Assembly: GCA_035763745.1 (NCBI GenBank)
Contig: DASUAO010000014.1
Coordinates: 1 to 64,000, forward strand
Reading direction: 5' to 3'
Source: DASUAO01 sp035763745
GTDB lineage: Bacteria; Actinomycetota; Acidimicrobiia; IMCC26256; PALSA-555
Length of the DNA: 64,000 bases
Every line of letters begins with the position of its first letter. The first letter of the stretch is position 1. A program made the position numbers and the translations under genes. Positions 24,069 through 32,051 of the stretch are shown piece by piece. The notes under the pieces were generated by a model that made no database searches, had not been told where the DNA came from, and was given only the letters and a program-made list of their open reading frames with translations.

Positions 24069-25537
24069 GCGTCGGCCGGGAGGCCGACGGTCTTGATCTC
24101 GAGGTACTCCTCGAAGCCCTCGATGCCGTGCTCTCGACCGATGCCGCTGTCCTTGTAGCCCCCGAAGGGCGCGTCGGGCCCGAACCACCCGCCCCCGTTC
24201 ACCGACACGGTCCCGGTTCGGATGCGCTTGGCGACGCCGAGCGCCCGGTCGAGCGACGCCGACACCACCCCACCGGACAGGCCGAAGCGCGAGTTGTTGG
24301 CGATGCGCACCGCGTCGTCGTCGTCGGTGTACTTGAGCACCGCGAGCACCGGCCCGAAGATCTCCTCCTGGGCGATCGTCGCGTCGGGGTCGACGTCGAC
24401 GAAGAGCGTTGGCTCCACCCACCAGCCCTTCTCGAACTGCGGTGGCCGGCCGCCCCCGACGACCAGGCGGGCACCCTCGGCCTTGCCCTTCTCGATGTAG
24501 CCGAGCACCTTGTCGCGCTGGGACTCGTTGATGAGCGGGCCCATCATGTTCGACACGTCGGTCGGGTCACCGTAGGGGAAGGCCTTGAACGCGGCCTCGA
24601 GCAGCTCGACGCCCTCGTCGTAGCGCGACTCGGGCAGCAGCATGCGGGTCGTGATCGCGCATCCCTGGCCGGCGTGCATGCAGGTCATCGCGCCGCTCGG
24701 CACGACGGACGCGAAGTCGGCGTCGTCGAGGATGACGTTCGCCGACTTGCCGCCGAGCTCGAGGAACACACGCTTGAGCGTGTCGGCACCGTTCGCCATG
24801 ATGCGCCGGCCGGTCGCGGAGGACCCGGTGAAGCTGATCATGTCGACCCGCGGGTCCCCGGTGAGCATCTCGCCGACCTCGGCCTTGTTCCCCGACGTGA
24901 CGACGTTGAGCACGCCGGGCGGGAGGTCGGTCTCCTCAGCGGCGATCTTGCCGATCCACGTCGCGCTCCACGGGGTGTCGGGCGCGGGCTTCAGCACCAT
25001 CGTGTTGCCGGCGGCCAGTCCCGCCGCGACCTTCGTGAGGTTCAGCATGAAGGGGAAGTTCCACGGCGTGATGGCACCGCAGACGCCGACCGCCTCCTTG
25101 TAGACGCGGCGCTTGCTCCGCATCCCCATGAAGTCGTGGATCGGGAGGTCGTACTCCCAGGTGTAGGAGTCGATCAGGTCGATCTCGTGCTGCATGTCGG
25201 CGACGGACGAGTCCTGCTGGACTGCATACGTGAGGGCGATCGGCGTCCCGACCTCGGCGACGAGCTGGGGTCGCAGCTCCTCGGAGCGCGCGACGAGCGC
25301 GTCCTTGAGCTGCTGGAGGCAGTGCTTGCGCAGAGCCCGGTCCGTGGACCACTCGGTCTCGTCGAACGCACGCCGGGCCGCGGCGATCGCCCGCTCCATG
25401 TCGTCGACGCCGCCGTCGGCGACTTCTCCGATGACCTCCTCGGTCGCGGGGTTCACGTTGGCGAACATGGCGCCCGAAGCGGCATCCACCAGCTCGCCGT
25501 CGATCAGCATCCGGTGCTCGGCTGTGATGTCAGTCAT
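24062..25537 (-). CDS. NAD(P)-dependent aldehyde dehydrogenase
   Basis: 491 residues, full ALDH fold: oxyanion Asn in PWNFPFML, FTGSSATGRRI cofactor loop, general-base Glu in LELGGKSANVI and nucleophile Cys in HAGQGCAITTRM, then EEIFGPVLAVL. Oxidises an aldehyde to the acid or acyl-CoA. GAGGAG precedes the ATG at 25537. It diverges from the Ppx/GppA gene and has no pathway partner next to it; the window has a second ALDH at 45968. Confidence 0.9.
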   Translation of the reverse strand: MTDITAEHRMLIDGELVDAASGAMFANVNPATEEVIGEVADGGVDDMERAIAAARRAFDETEWSTDRALRKHCLQQLKDALVARSEELRPQLVAEVGTPIALTYAVQQDSSVADMQHEIDLIDSYTWEYDLPIHDFMGMRSKRRVYKEAVGVCGAITPWNFPFMLNLTKVAAGLAAGNTMVLKPAPDTPWSATWIGKIAAEETDLPPGVLNVVTSGNKAEVGEMLTGDPRVDMISFTGSSATGRRIMANGADTLKRVFLELGGKSANVILDDADFASVVPSGAMTCMHAGQGCAITTRMLLPESRYDEGVELLEAAFKAFPYGDPTDVSNMMGPLINESQRDKVLGYIEKGKAEGARLVVGGGRPPQFEKGWWVEPTLFVDVDPDATIAQEEIFGPVLAVLKYTDDDDAVRIANNSRFGLSGGVVSASLDRALGVAKRIRTGTVSVNGGGWFGPDAPFGGYKDSGIGREHGIEGFEEYLEIKTVGLPADAA

Positions 25538-25584
25538 GGGAAGGTTCTCCTCAGCGGTGATCCGGAACGCGACGAGCGTACCGC

Positions 25585-25590
25585 TACCCT
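25585..25590 (+). promoter_or_regulatory. Leaderless -10 element TACCCT
   Basis: TACCCT ends 6 nt before the GTG at 25597. Confidence 0.5.
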
Positions 25591-25596
25591 CGCCGT

Positions 25597-27150
25597 GTGC
25601 GGATCGCCGCGCTCGACCTCGGCACGAACTCCTTTCATCTCCTCGTCGCCGACGTGCACCCCGACGGGCACTTCGAGACGATCGCGACCGAGAAGGCCAT
25701 GCTCCGCCTCGGCGACGTGGTCGCCCGCCACGGCCGGATCACCGACAGGGCGGCCGATGCCGCGGTGGCCGCGGTGCGCCGGTTCGTCCTCATGGCCGAG
25801 GCGGCCGGGGCCACCGAGATCCAGGCGTGCGCCACGAGCGCGATCCGATCTGCCACCAACGGCGATGCTGTCGTCGACCGGATCGACGCCGAAGCGGGCG
25901 TCGCGGTCGAGGTCATCAGCGGCCACCGGGAGGCAGAGCTGATCTTCGGGGCGATCCGCGCCGGCGTGCTGCTCGAGCCGGCGCCGGCACTGTGCTTCGA
26001 CGTCGGCGGCGGGAGCGTCGAGATCATGGTGGGAGACGCGGGCGGGCTCCAGTGGGCCACGAGCGAGCACCTCGGCGTCGGGCGCCTGACCGCCGACTTC
26101 GTCGCCAGCGACCCGATCTCCAAGCACGACCGCAACCGGCTGCGGGCGCACCTCGTCGAGGTGCTGGAGCCGATCGCGGAGACCGTCGCCCGCTTCACAC
26201 CGAAGCGCTTCGTCGGGAGCAGCGGCACGCTCGGCGACCTCGCGCACATGGTCGCCGCCCGTCGCAAGGAGGAGGTCCCGGTCTCGCTGAACCAGCTGAG
26301 CTTCACGCGCGACGAGTTCGAGCCGCTGCACAAGCTGATCCTCGGATCGACCGCGGCCGAACGACTCCGGTTCGCGGGTCTCGAGGCCCGACGGGTCGAC
26401 CTGATCGCCGCCGGCTCGCTGTTCCTCTCGACCGCGATGGAGCTGTTCGGGATCGAGGAGATGGTGGTGAGCGAGTGGGCGCTCCGCGAGGGCATCGTCC
26501 TCGATGCGATCAAGCGCCGCGACCCGACGGAGTGGTCCGACGACCCCCGCGCCATCCGACGCGCGTCCGTCGAGGGACTGGCTCGGCGGTGCAACGTCCC
26601 CGAGACGCATTCGCGACGCGTCGCCGACCTCGCGGTCGAGCTGTTCGACGCAACCCAGGAGCTGCACGGGATGTCGAGCGACGACCGCGAGCTGCTCGAG
26701 TACGGCGCGCTGCTCCACGACATCGGCGAGCACGTCGCGTCCCACGGCCACCACAAGCACGGGGCCTACCTGATCCGCTACGGGCAGCTGCGCGGCTTCA
26801 CCCCGGAAGATGTCCAGCTCCTCGCCGGCCTGGCTCGGTGGCATCGGCGCGGGGAGCCCAAGGCCACCGAGGAGCTCCCGCTCGTCGACGTCGGCCGGCT
26901 GCGCCCGCTCACTGCGCTGCTCCGGCTGGCCGACGGACTCGACCGCGGTCGCAGCGGGGCCGTCGAGCACGTCGACGTGCGGATCGGCCCGTCACTCGTC
27001 GTGCTCCGGGTGCGGGCCGCCAGCGACTGCGAACTCGAGCTCTGGGGTGCACGACGCAAGCGTGGATTGTTCGAGAAGGTGTTCGAACGCGACCTCGAGC
27101 TCACGGTCGCGCCGCTCGCGAAGGACGCCGACGCCTACGGGGTGACCTGA
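25597..27150 (+). CDS. Ppx/GppA phosphatase with C-terminal HD domain
   Basis: 517 residues. The N-terminal ASKHA half has DLGTNSFHLLVAD and DVGGGSVEIM phosphate motifs of exopolyphosphatase / pppGpp phosphatase; the C-terminal half (about 320-480) carries an HD-type pair in LLHDIGEHVASHGHHKHGAYLI. The two-domain form is the long exopolyphosphatase type, which removes terminal phosphate from polyphosphate and may also cut pppGpp. Its stop lies inside the end of the convergent TetR gene (16-bp overlap). Confidence 0.87.
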   Translation: MRIAALDLGTNSFHLLVADVHPDGHFETIATEKAMLRLGDVVARHGRITDRAADAAVAAVRRFVLMAEAAGATEIQACATSAIRSATNGDAVVDRIDAEAGVAVEVISGHREAELIFGAIRAGVLLEPAPALCFDVGGGSVEIMVGDAGGLQWATSEHLGVGRLTADFVASDPISKHDRNRLRAHLVEVLEPIAETVARFTPKRFVGSSGTLGDLAHMVAARRKEEVPVSLNQLSFTRDEFEPLHKLILGSTAAERLRFAGLEARRVDLIAAGSLFLSTAMELFGIEEMVVSEWALREGIVLDAIKRRDPTEWSDDPRAIRRASVEGLARRCNVPETHSRRVADLAVELFDATQELHGMSSDDRELLEYGALLHDIGEHVASHGHHKHGAYLIRYGQLRGFTPEDVQLLAGLARWHRRGEPKATEELPLVDVGRLRPLTALLRLADGLDRGRSGAVEHVDVRIGPSLVVLRVRAASDCELELWGARRKRGLFEKVFERDLELTVAPLAKDADAYGVT

Positions 27151-27776
27151 CCGGTCACGGTCTGGTGGAGGATCCGTGCGGTCGTCTCCACGAGGTCGTC
27201 GCGGTCGACCCCGAGTGGCTCGAGTTCGGCATGGAACGCGGCCATGCGCTCCATCATCGAGGCGAGCGCGGCAGCCGCCGCCATCGGCGCCATGCCGGCA
27301 CCGACGCGTCCCTCGCGCTGTGCGGCCGCGACCTTGTCGGCGAGCCCTTCGCGCAGCGGGCGCAACGACTCGTTGCGGACGGCTCGGAATCGGTGGTCCC
27401 CTTCTTGCGCCGCGAGGTTGCGCGTCCGCAGCACTGCGCGGTGCGAGTCCCAGTACTCGATGAACGCGTCGACGAGTCGGCGGGCGACGGCGAGGCCGTC
27501 GGGCCCGCTCCAGTCGCGCGCGAGCAGGTCCCCGAGTGGCGCCAGGTCCTCGCCCACGTCTTCGGCCAGGGCCAGGACGGCCTCGTCCACGTCGCGGAAG
27601 TACTGATAGAAGGTCGCAGGCGAGGTCCCGACGTCGCGGGCGATGTCGACGACGCGCAGTTCGCGCACCCCGGCGTCGTCGAGCAGCCGCGTGGTCGCCT
27701 CGAGGAGACGGCTGCGCGTGAGTGCGCCCCGCTTCCCCAGCGCGCGACCGTCGAGGGCGACGCCGTCAGTCGACAC
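27135..27776 (-). CDS. TetR-family transcriptional regulator
   Basis: 213 residues with an N-terminal HTH near 20-66 (SRLLEATTRLLDDAGVREL then DIARDVGTSPATFYQYFRDVD) and a helical C-terminal domain. GTG at 27776 has TAACGT 8 nt upstream. The target is unknown; the NIPSNAP-like gene ends 11 bp upstream on the same strand. It is one of two TetR candidates in the window for the CTGAC-N6-GTCAG palindrome, but no copy lies near it. Confidence 0.83.
   Translation of the reverse strand: MSTDGVALDGRALGKRGALTRSRLLEATTRLLDDAGVRELRVVDIARDVGTSPATFYQYFRDVDEAVLALAEDVGEDLAPLGDLLARDWSGPDGLAVARRLVDAFIEYWDSHRAVLRTRNLAAQEGDHRFRAVRNESLRPLREGLADKVAAAQREGRVGAGMAPMAAAAALASMMERMAAFHAELEPLGVDRDDLVETTARILHQTVTGQVTP
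27142..27158. terminator. Hairpin over overlapping convergent stops
   Basis: Stem GTGACC / GGTCAC with loop TGACC at the overlapping 3' ends of the Ppx/GppA and TetR genes. Short, so a weaker terminator candidate. Confidence 0.35.
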
Positions 27777-27784
27777 GGGCGCCC

Positions 27785-27790
27785 ACGTTA
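27785..27790 (-). promoter_or_regulatory. Leaderless -10 element TAACGT
   Basis: TAACGT on the minus strand ends 8 nt before GTG 27776 and overlaps the stop of the upstream gene. Confidence 0.45.
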
Positions 27791-28510
27791 GAGCGAGTCC
27801 CCGGCGGACATCAGCGTGCCCGGGTACGGCGTCATGAGCTCTTCGCGCCACTCGGTGAGGAACTCACGGGCCCGCGCCCGCCAGGTCGCGATGCGGGCAT
27901 CGGTCCCTTCGGTCGCGGCCTCCATGTAGCGGCAGTGGTCTTCGGTGCTGGTGGCCCAGATCGTCATGACCTCGGTGTCGGTGAGGAGCACCTCGTAGCT
28001 CCCGACCAGCGTGTGGCCGTACTCGGCTGCGATCGGTGCCCACTCGCTTCGGACGGCGGCCAGGTACTCCAGCGCGGCCCCGGCGCGGCACCGTGACAGC
28101 TCGTGCACGAAGACGCTGGCGTGGATCTCCGCGGCGGTGAGGTCGGCCATCGACGGACACCCCGGAGCACCGGCCATCACGCGGTCGATCCCGCCGGTAC
28201 GCACCTTCAGCGCGTCGCGCCACCAGTCCTCGAGCTCGGGCGTGCGGGTCCGCCGCAGGTTCGTGCGCTCCATCAGCGCGCGCCAGCCGTTCCAACCGTC
28301 CACGCACTCCCACAGGTTGATCACCTGGGGCCAGCGCCCGGTGGATCCCATCGTGTACCAGGTACCGACCAAGCCGAGCGTGCCCCCCGACGCATCGCCC
28401 GCGCCGCGGGCGGCGGTCAGCTCCATGTACGGCATCGCACCTTCGCCGACGATGTCGATGATCTCGTGGAGGTACACGTTGCGCGTCGTACCGACCGGAG
28501 AACGAGGCAT
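27788..28510 (-). CDS. NIPSNAP-like ferredoxin-fold (dimeric alpha/beta barrel) protein
   Basis: 240 residues with VYLHEIIDIVGEGAMPYMEL at the start and a second related repeat later (VHELSRCRAGAALEYLAAV ... YGHTLVGSYEVLLTDTEVMTIWA), the pattern of two stacked NIPSNAP / dimeric alpha-beta barrel domains. Such proteins are small ligand-binding or monooxygenase-like folds; activity unknown. TACGAT 8 nt before ATG 28510 gives a leaderless promoter. It diverges from the ThDP-fold-like gene. Confidence 0.65.
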   Translation of the reverse strand: MPRSPVGTTRNVYLHEIIDIVGEGAMPYMELTAARGAGDASGGTLGLVGTWYTMGSTGRWPQVINLWECVDGWNGWRALMERTNLRRTRTPELEDWWRDALKVRTGGIDRVMAGAPGCPSMADLTAAEIHASVFVHELSRCRAGAALEYLAAVRSEWAPIAAEYGHTLVGSYEVLLTDTEVMTIWATSTEDHCRYMEAATEGTDARIATWRARAREFLTEWREELMTPYPGTLMSAGDSL

Positions 28511-28518
28511 GGCGGCGG

Positions 28519-28524
28519 ATCGTA
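28519..28524 (-). promoter_or_regulatory. Leaderless -10 element TACGAT
   Basis: TACGAT on the minus strand ends 8 nt before ATG 28510. Confidence 0.5.
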
Positions 28525-28557
28525 GGTCCCGGATCGGGGCCGTGCCACGATGACCTC

Positions 28558-29487
28558 GTGACCGAGTCGAGCCCACCGAGTGACGGGCGGATCGTCGTCC
28601 TCGCCGGTCCGGGCGTGCTCGACTCGACCGACGGTCATCGCATCCGTGGGCTGCGCACCTTCGCCGCGGCCGGCGACCTCGGGGTCGCCAACACCTGGGG
28701 CGCCAAGGGCGTCTTCGACTGGGACAGCCCGCACCACCTCGGGACGTGCGGGCTCCAGGCCCGCGACTTCGAGCTCCTCGGGTGGGCCGACGCCGACGTG
28801 ATCGTCGCCACGGGAGTCGACGACGCGGAGTCGCCGCGCGAGCGATTCGCCCTGGCGCCGGTGCTCGACGTCGCGCCCGATGAGCTCGGCGCTCGTGCCG
28901 GCACCCTGCGATCGACCGGCCCACCGCTGGTCAACGACCTCTACCCACGACTCGCCGCGATCGCCCAGCCGGGGTTCCTCGACGACCGCGTGCCCCTGCA
29001 CCCCGCGCGCGCCGTCGCGGATCTCGGCGCCGCGCTGCCCGCCGGGGGCCTCCTGACCGCCGATCCGGGCGTCGCGGGCCTGTGGGTCGCACGCACGTTC
29101 CCGACCCCCGCGGTCGCACCGGGCGGGTCACGACGGGTCGTCGTACCGGCAGGGATCGACGCCGGCACCGCCGCGCGGGCCGCGGCGGACGCGTCTCGTG
29201 CCGGACGTCCCACCATCATCGTCACGACCGATCCGGTCGATCCCCCGACGGGCGCCGTCTTCGACGGCCTCTCCGCCGCGGGAGTCCCGGTCGTCCTCGT
29301 GGTGTGGGGCGAGCACGGGAGGCTCGACCGCGTGGGCCGGCACCGGGAACGACTGGACGCCGCCCTGGCCGCGGCCGAAGCATCGGTCGTCGAGGTCCCC
29401 GTCGACTTCTCGTGCACCGGACTCCTCGTCGACGCGGCGGGCCCTGTCGTCGCCTGGCCCGGCCTCGCGGACGAGCGGCTCCGGTGA
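28558..29487 (+). CDS. Orphan protein resembling a ThDP-enzyme middle domain
   Basis: 309 residues, Ala/Val/Gly/Asp-rich, no signal peptide. The N-terminal part (LRTFAAAGDLGVANTWGAKGVFDWDSPHHLG ... WADADVIVATGV, in two stretches) resembles the central Rossmann-like domain of thiamine-diphosphate enzymes, where such a gate segment precedes a histidine-glycine pair. No ThDP-binding GDG-N27-NN motif is present. I do not recognise a family; it could be a degenerate subunit or ligand-binding relative. It is upstream of an SDR on the same strand (76 bp). Confidence 0.55.
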   Translation: MTESSPPSDGRIVVLAGPGVLDSTDGHRIRGLRTFAAAGDLGVANTWGAKGVFDWDSPHHLGTCGLQARDFELLGWADADVIVATGVDDAESPRERFALAPVLDVAPDELGARAGTLRSTGPPLVNDLYPRLAAIAQPGFLDDRVPLHPARAVADLGAALPAGGLLTADPGVAGLWVARTFPTPAVAPGGSRRVVVPAGIDAGTAARAAADASRAGRPTIIVTTDPVDPPTGAVFDGLSAAGVPVVLVVWGEHGRLDRVGRHRERLDAALAAAEASVVEVPVDFSCTGLLVDAAGPVVAWPGLADERLR

Positions 29488-29563
29488 GCGCGCCGGGCAG
29501 GACCCGTACGATCGCCCTCGTAGCAGGAGCGGTGCACGCAGGACCGGGACAGGAGGGGCCGCG

Positions 29564-30391
29564 GTGAGCGAGCACGGGAACACCGATCAGCACGCGACCA
29601 CGCGGACCGCGTACGTCACCGGCGCGTCGTCGGGGATCGGCGCTGTGACCGCGATCGCACTCGGCCGACTCGGATGGCGGGTCGCGGTGGGCGCGCGTCG
29701 CGTCGACCGGCTCGAGGAGACGGCGGCCGCCGTGCGCGACGCGGGCGGGAACGCCGTCGCGATCGCGCTCGACGTCACCGACGAGGACTCGATCGAGCAG
29801 TTCTTCGAGTCGGCCGAAGCCGAGCTCGGCCCGGTCGACGTGCTGGTGAACAACGCCGGGATGGCGACCCCCGGATGGTTCCACGACGCCGATGCCGGCG
29901 ACGTCCACCGCGAGGTCGCGACCAACCTCCTCGGCCCGATGCTCACGAGCCGGCTCGCGATCGCGTCGCTCCGGGAGCGCGGCGCGCGTGGCGATCTCGT
30001 GTTCGTGACGTCGGACGCGACGCGCAACCCGCGCCCACGCATGTCCGTCTACACCGCGACGAAGGCAGGGCTCGAAGCCTTCACCCATTCGCTCGCGATG
30101 GAGTGCGAGGGAACCGGCATCCGGTCGACGGTGGTGCGTGTCGGCCCGACGCTGAGCGAGTTCGGGTTCGACTGGGACATGGAGCACATCGAGGAGCTGC
30201 TCACGTACTGGAACCGGTACGGGCTGCAGCGTCATGGCGGCGTCCTCGACCCCGAGGCGATCGCGCGCGCCGTCGTCACCGTCGTGACGGCGCCACCAGG
30301 CGTGATGATCGACACGATCGAGGTCCAACCCGAGGCGCCCGTCGACGAACCCGGACCGGCGCAGCCGATCGAGCGTCCTGCCCGACCCTGA
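29564..30391 (+). CDS. Short-chain dehydrogenase/reductase (SDR)
   Basis: 275 residues with TGASSGIG, VNNAGMATPGW and YTATK (Tyr-x3-Lys); the usual catalytic Ser position is in FVTSDATRN. The C-terminus is extended and Pro/Glu-rich. A perfect AGGAGG Shine-Dalgarno lies 7 nt before the GTG at 29564, one of the clearest in the window. It follows the orphan ThDP-like gene, and may be co-transcribed with it. Confidence 0.83.
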   Translation: MSEHGNTDQHATTRTAYVTGASSGIGAVTAIALGRLGWRVAVGARRVDRLEETAAAVRDAGGNAVAIALDVTDEDSIEQFFESAEAELGPVDVLVNNAGMATPGWFHDADAGDVHREVATNLLGPMLTSRLAIASLRERGARGDLVFVTSDATRNPRPRMSVYTATKAGLEAFTHSLAMECEGTGIRSTVVRVGPTLSEFGFDWDMEHIEELLTYWNRYGLQRHGGVLDPEAIARAVVTVVTAPPGVMIDTIEVQPEAPVDEPGPAQPIERPARP

Positions 30392-30416
30392 TTCGGGACG
30401 CCCCAGAGGGCGCCGG

Positions 30417-30422
30417 TACCGT
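30417..30422 (+). promoter_or_regulatory. Leaderless -10 element TACCGT
   Basis: TACCGT ends 6 nt before ATG 30429. Confidence 0.5.
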
Positions 30423-30428
30423 GAGCGG

Positions 30429-30827
30429 ATGATCACCCTGCAGCTCCGAGCGTCGGCCGCCGCCTGTCTCGTGGTGTTCGCCGTGGCGGTGTCCGCGTGC
30501 GGGGGCGTCGAGGAGGGGAAGATCGCCGGACGCGCCGGCGGGGAGCCCACTCCCGATGCCCGAGTGATCGAGGTCGAGGCACGCAACTTCGCGTTCGACC
30601 CCGACACGCTCCGCGCCGAGGTCGGCGAGGAGCTGGCGATCTCCCTGTACTCCGTCGACAGCCCGCACGACTTCGCCATCGACGGCCTCGGTCGCGTGGT
30701 CGCCGTCGCGGGCGACGAGACGAGGGCCGAGCGCATGCGCATCGACGAGGCCGGGAAGTACGACTTCTACTGCACCATCCCGGGTCACCGCGCCGCCGGC
30801 ATGGAAGGCACGATCACCGTCCGCTGA
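30429..30827 (+). CDS. Cupredoxin lipoprotein
   Basis: 132 residues. A signal sequence ends in a lipobox (VSACGG, lipidated Cys near residue 24). The rest is a single cupredoxin domain with all type-1 copper ligands visible: His in SPHDFAI, then Cys, His and Met in YCTIPGHRAAGMEG. It would carry electrons, or bind copper, on the outer face of the membrane. It has its own leaderless promoter and a GC hairpin right after the stop. Confidence 0.85.
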   Translation: MITLQLRASAAACLVVFAVAVSACGGVEEGKIAGRAGGEPTPDARVIEVEARNFAFDPDTLRAEVGEELAISLYSVDSPHDFAIDGLGRVVAVAGDETRAERMRIDEAGKYDFYCTIPGHRAAGMEGTITVR

Positions 30828-30829
30828 CG

Positions 30830-30847
30830 CCGGCGCTCCCGCGCCGG
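30830..30847 (+). terminator. GC hairpin after the cupredoxin gene
   Basis: CCGGCGC-TCCC-GCGCCGG, a perfect 7-bp stem with a 4-nt loop starting 3 nt after the stop codon. No T-tract. Confidence 0.55.
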
Positions 30848-30905
30848 GCCATCGAGCCACGGCATCGCACTTGACGTCCGGCTCCGTACCGCTGATCCTC
30901 TCGCG

Positions 30906-32051
30906 ATGACGGAGAACCCGACGCTCGGCCCCGAGTACGTGGTCGACGCCGATGGCCACGTGTGCGAACCAGCCGACCTCTGGGAGCGGGGTCTTCCGCC
31001 CCGCCTCCGGGACCAGGGCATCCGGCTCCGCTGGAACGAGCGCACCGGCTTCGACGAGTGCTTCCTCGAGGACCGCATCGTCACCGACCGCGGGCTCGTC
31101 GGGCTGGGCAACGCGGGCGAGACGTTCGAGGACTTCGGTCGGGGTCGTCACTACGAGGACCTCAACCCGGCCGGGTTCGACGCGACCGAGCGCGTGAAGG
31201 TCCTCGACTCCGAAGGCATCGACCTGTCGGTGATGTATCCGGGGATGGGCCTGAAGCTCGGCGGGATCGTCGACCCCGAGCTCGCGGTGCACTCGTGCGC
31301 GGTGTTCAACGACTGGATGGCCGAGTGGTGCTCGGCGGCGCCGGACCGGCTGAAGGGCGTGGGCGCGCTCCCCATGCAGGACCCCGAGGAGGCCGCACGC
31401 GAGGTGCACCGGATCCGAGCACGGGGGCTGGTCGCCGGGTTCTGCCGCCCGAACGCGTACGGCGACAAGCCCTTCCATCACCCGGCGTACGAGCCCGTCT
31501 GGGACGCGCTCGAGGAGACCGGGCTCGCGCTCGGGCTCCACATCGCCGGCCTCCCCGACATGCCCGGTGCCTCGAAGCTGATGATGCACCTCATGGCTCC
31601 GGGGACACACCACGCGCTCATCCCCGTGATCGACCAGATGATGACCCTGTCGAACCTCGTCTACGGCGGGGTGCTCGAACGCCATCCGGGTCTGAAGGTC
31701 GCGGTGCTCGAGAGCGGCGGCGGCTGGATCGGCCACTGGATGGACCGCCTCAACGAGTTCGAGGAGAGCTACTCGTGGGCCGCGGCCCCGATGACCATGA
31801 ACGCCGAGCAGTACTTCAAGCGCCAGTGCTGGATCAGCTTCGACCCCGGTGAGCGCACCGCCGCGGCGCTCGGCCCCATCGCCGGCGCCGACCGGTTCAT
31901 CTGGGCGTCGGACTTCCCCCACAACGACGCGCAGTACCCCGGCGTGGTCGACGAGCTGCGCGAGCACGCGACCGGGCTCTCCGACGCGGACCGGCGCGGG
32001 CTGTTCGGCTTGAACGCGCTGGCGATGTACGGCCTGGACGCACCCGAGTGA
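30906..32051 (+). CDS. Amidohydrolase-2 family metal-dependent hydrolase
   Basis: 381-residue TIM-barrel hydrolase (PF04909 type). Metal-site residues are visible in DADGHVCEP at the N-terminus, GLHIAG in mid-barrel and WASDFPHND near the C-terminus. Relatives decarboxylate or hydrolyse aromatic and cyclic acids, or act on CoA-linked ring products. It is coupled by a GTGA overlap to the following N-acyl-D-amino-acid-deacylase-like gene. Substrate not predictable. A sister gene is at 34337. Confidence 0.83.
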   Translation: MTENPTLGPEYVVDADGHVCEPADLWERGLPPRLRDQGIRLRWNERTGFDECFLEDRIVTDRGLVGLGNAGETFEDFGRGRHYEDLNPAGFDATERVKVLDSEGIDLSVMYPGMGLKLGGIVDPELAVHSCAVFNDWMAEWCSAAPDRLKGVGALPMQDPEEAAREVHRIRARGLVAGFCRPNAYGDKPFHHPAYEPVWDALEETGLALGLHIAGLPDMPGASKLMMHLMAPGTHHALIPVIDQMMTLSNLVYGGVLERHPGLKVAVLESGGGWIGHWMDRLNEFEESYSWAAAPMTMNAEQYFKRQCWISFDPGERTAAALGPIAGADRFIWASDFPHNDAQYPGVVDELREHATGLSDADRRGLFGLNALAMYGLDAPE

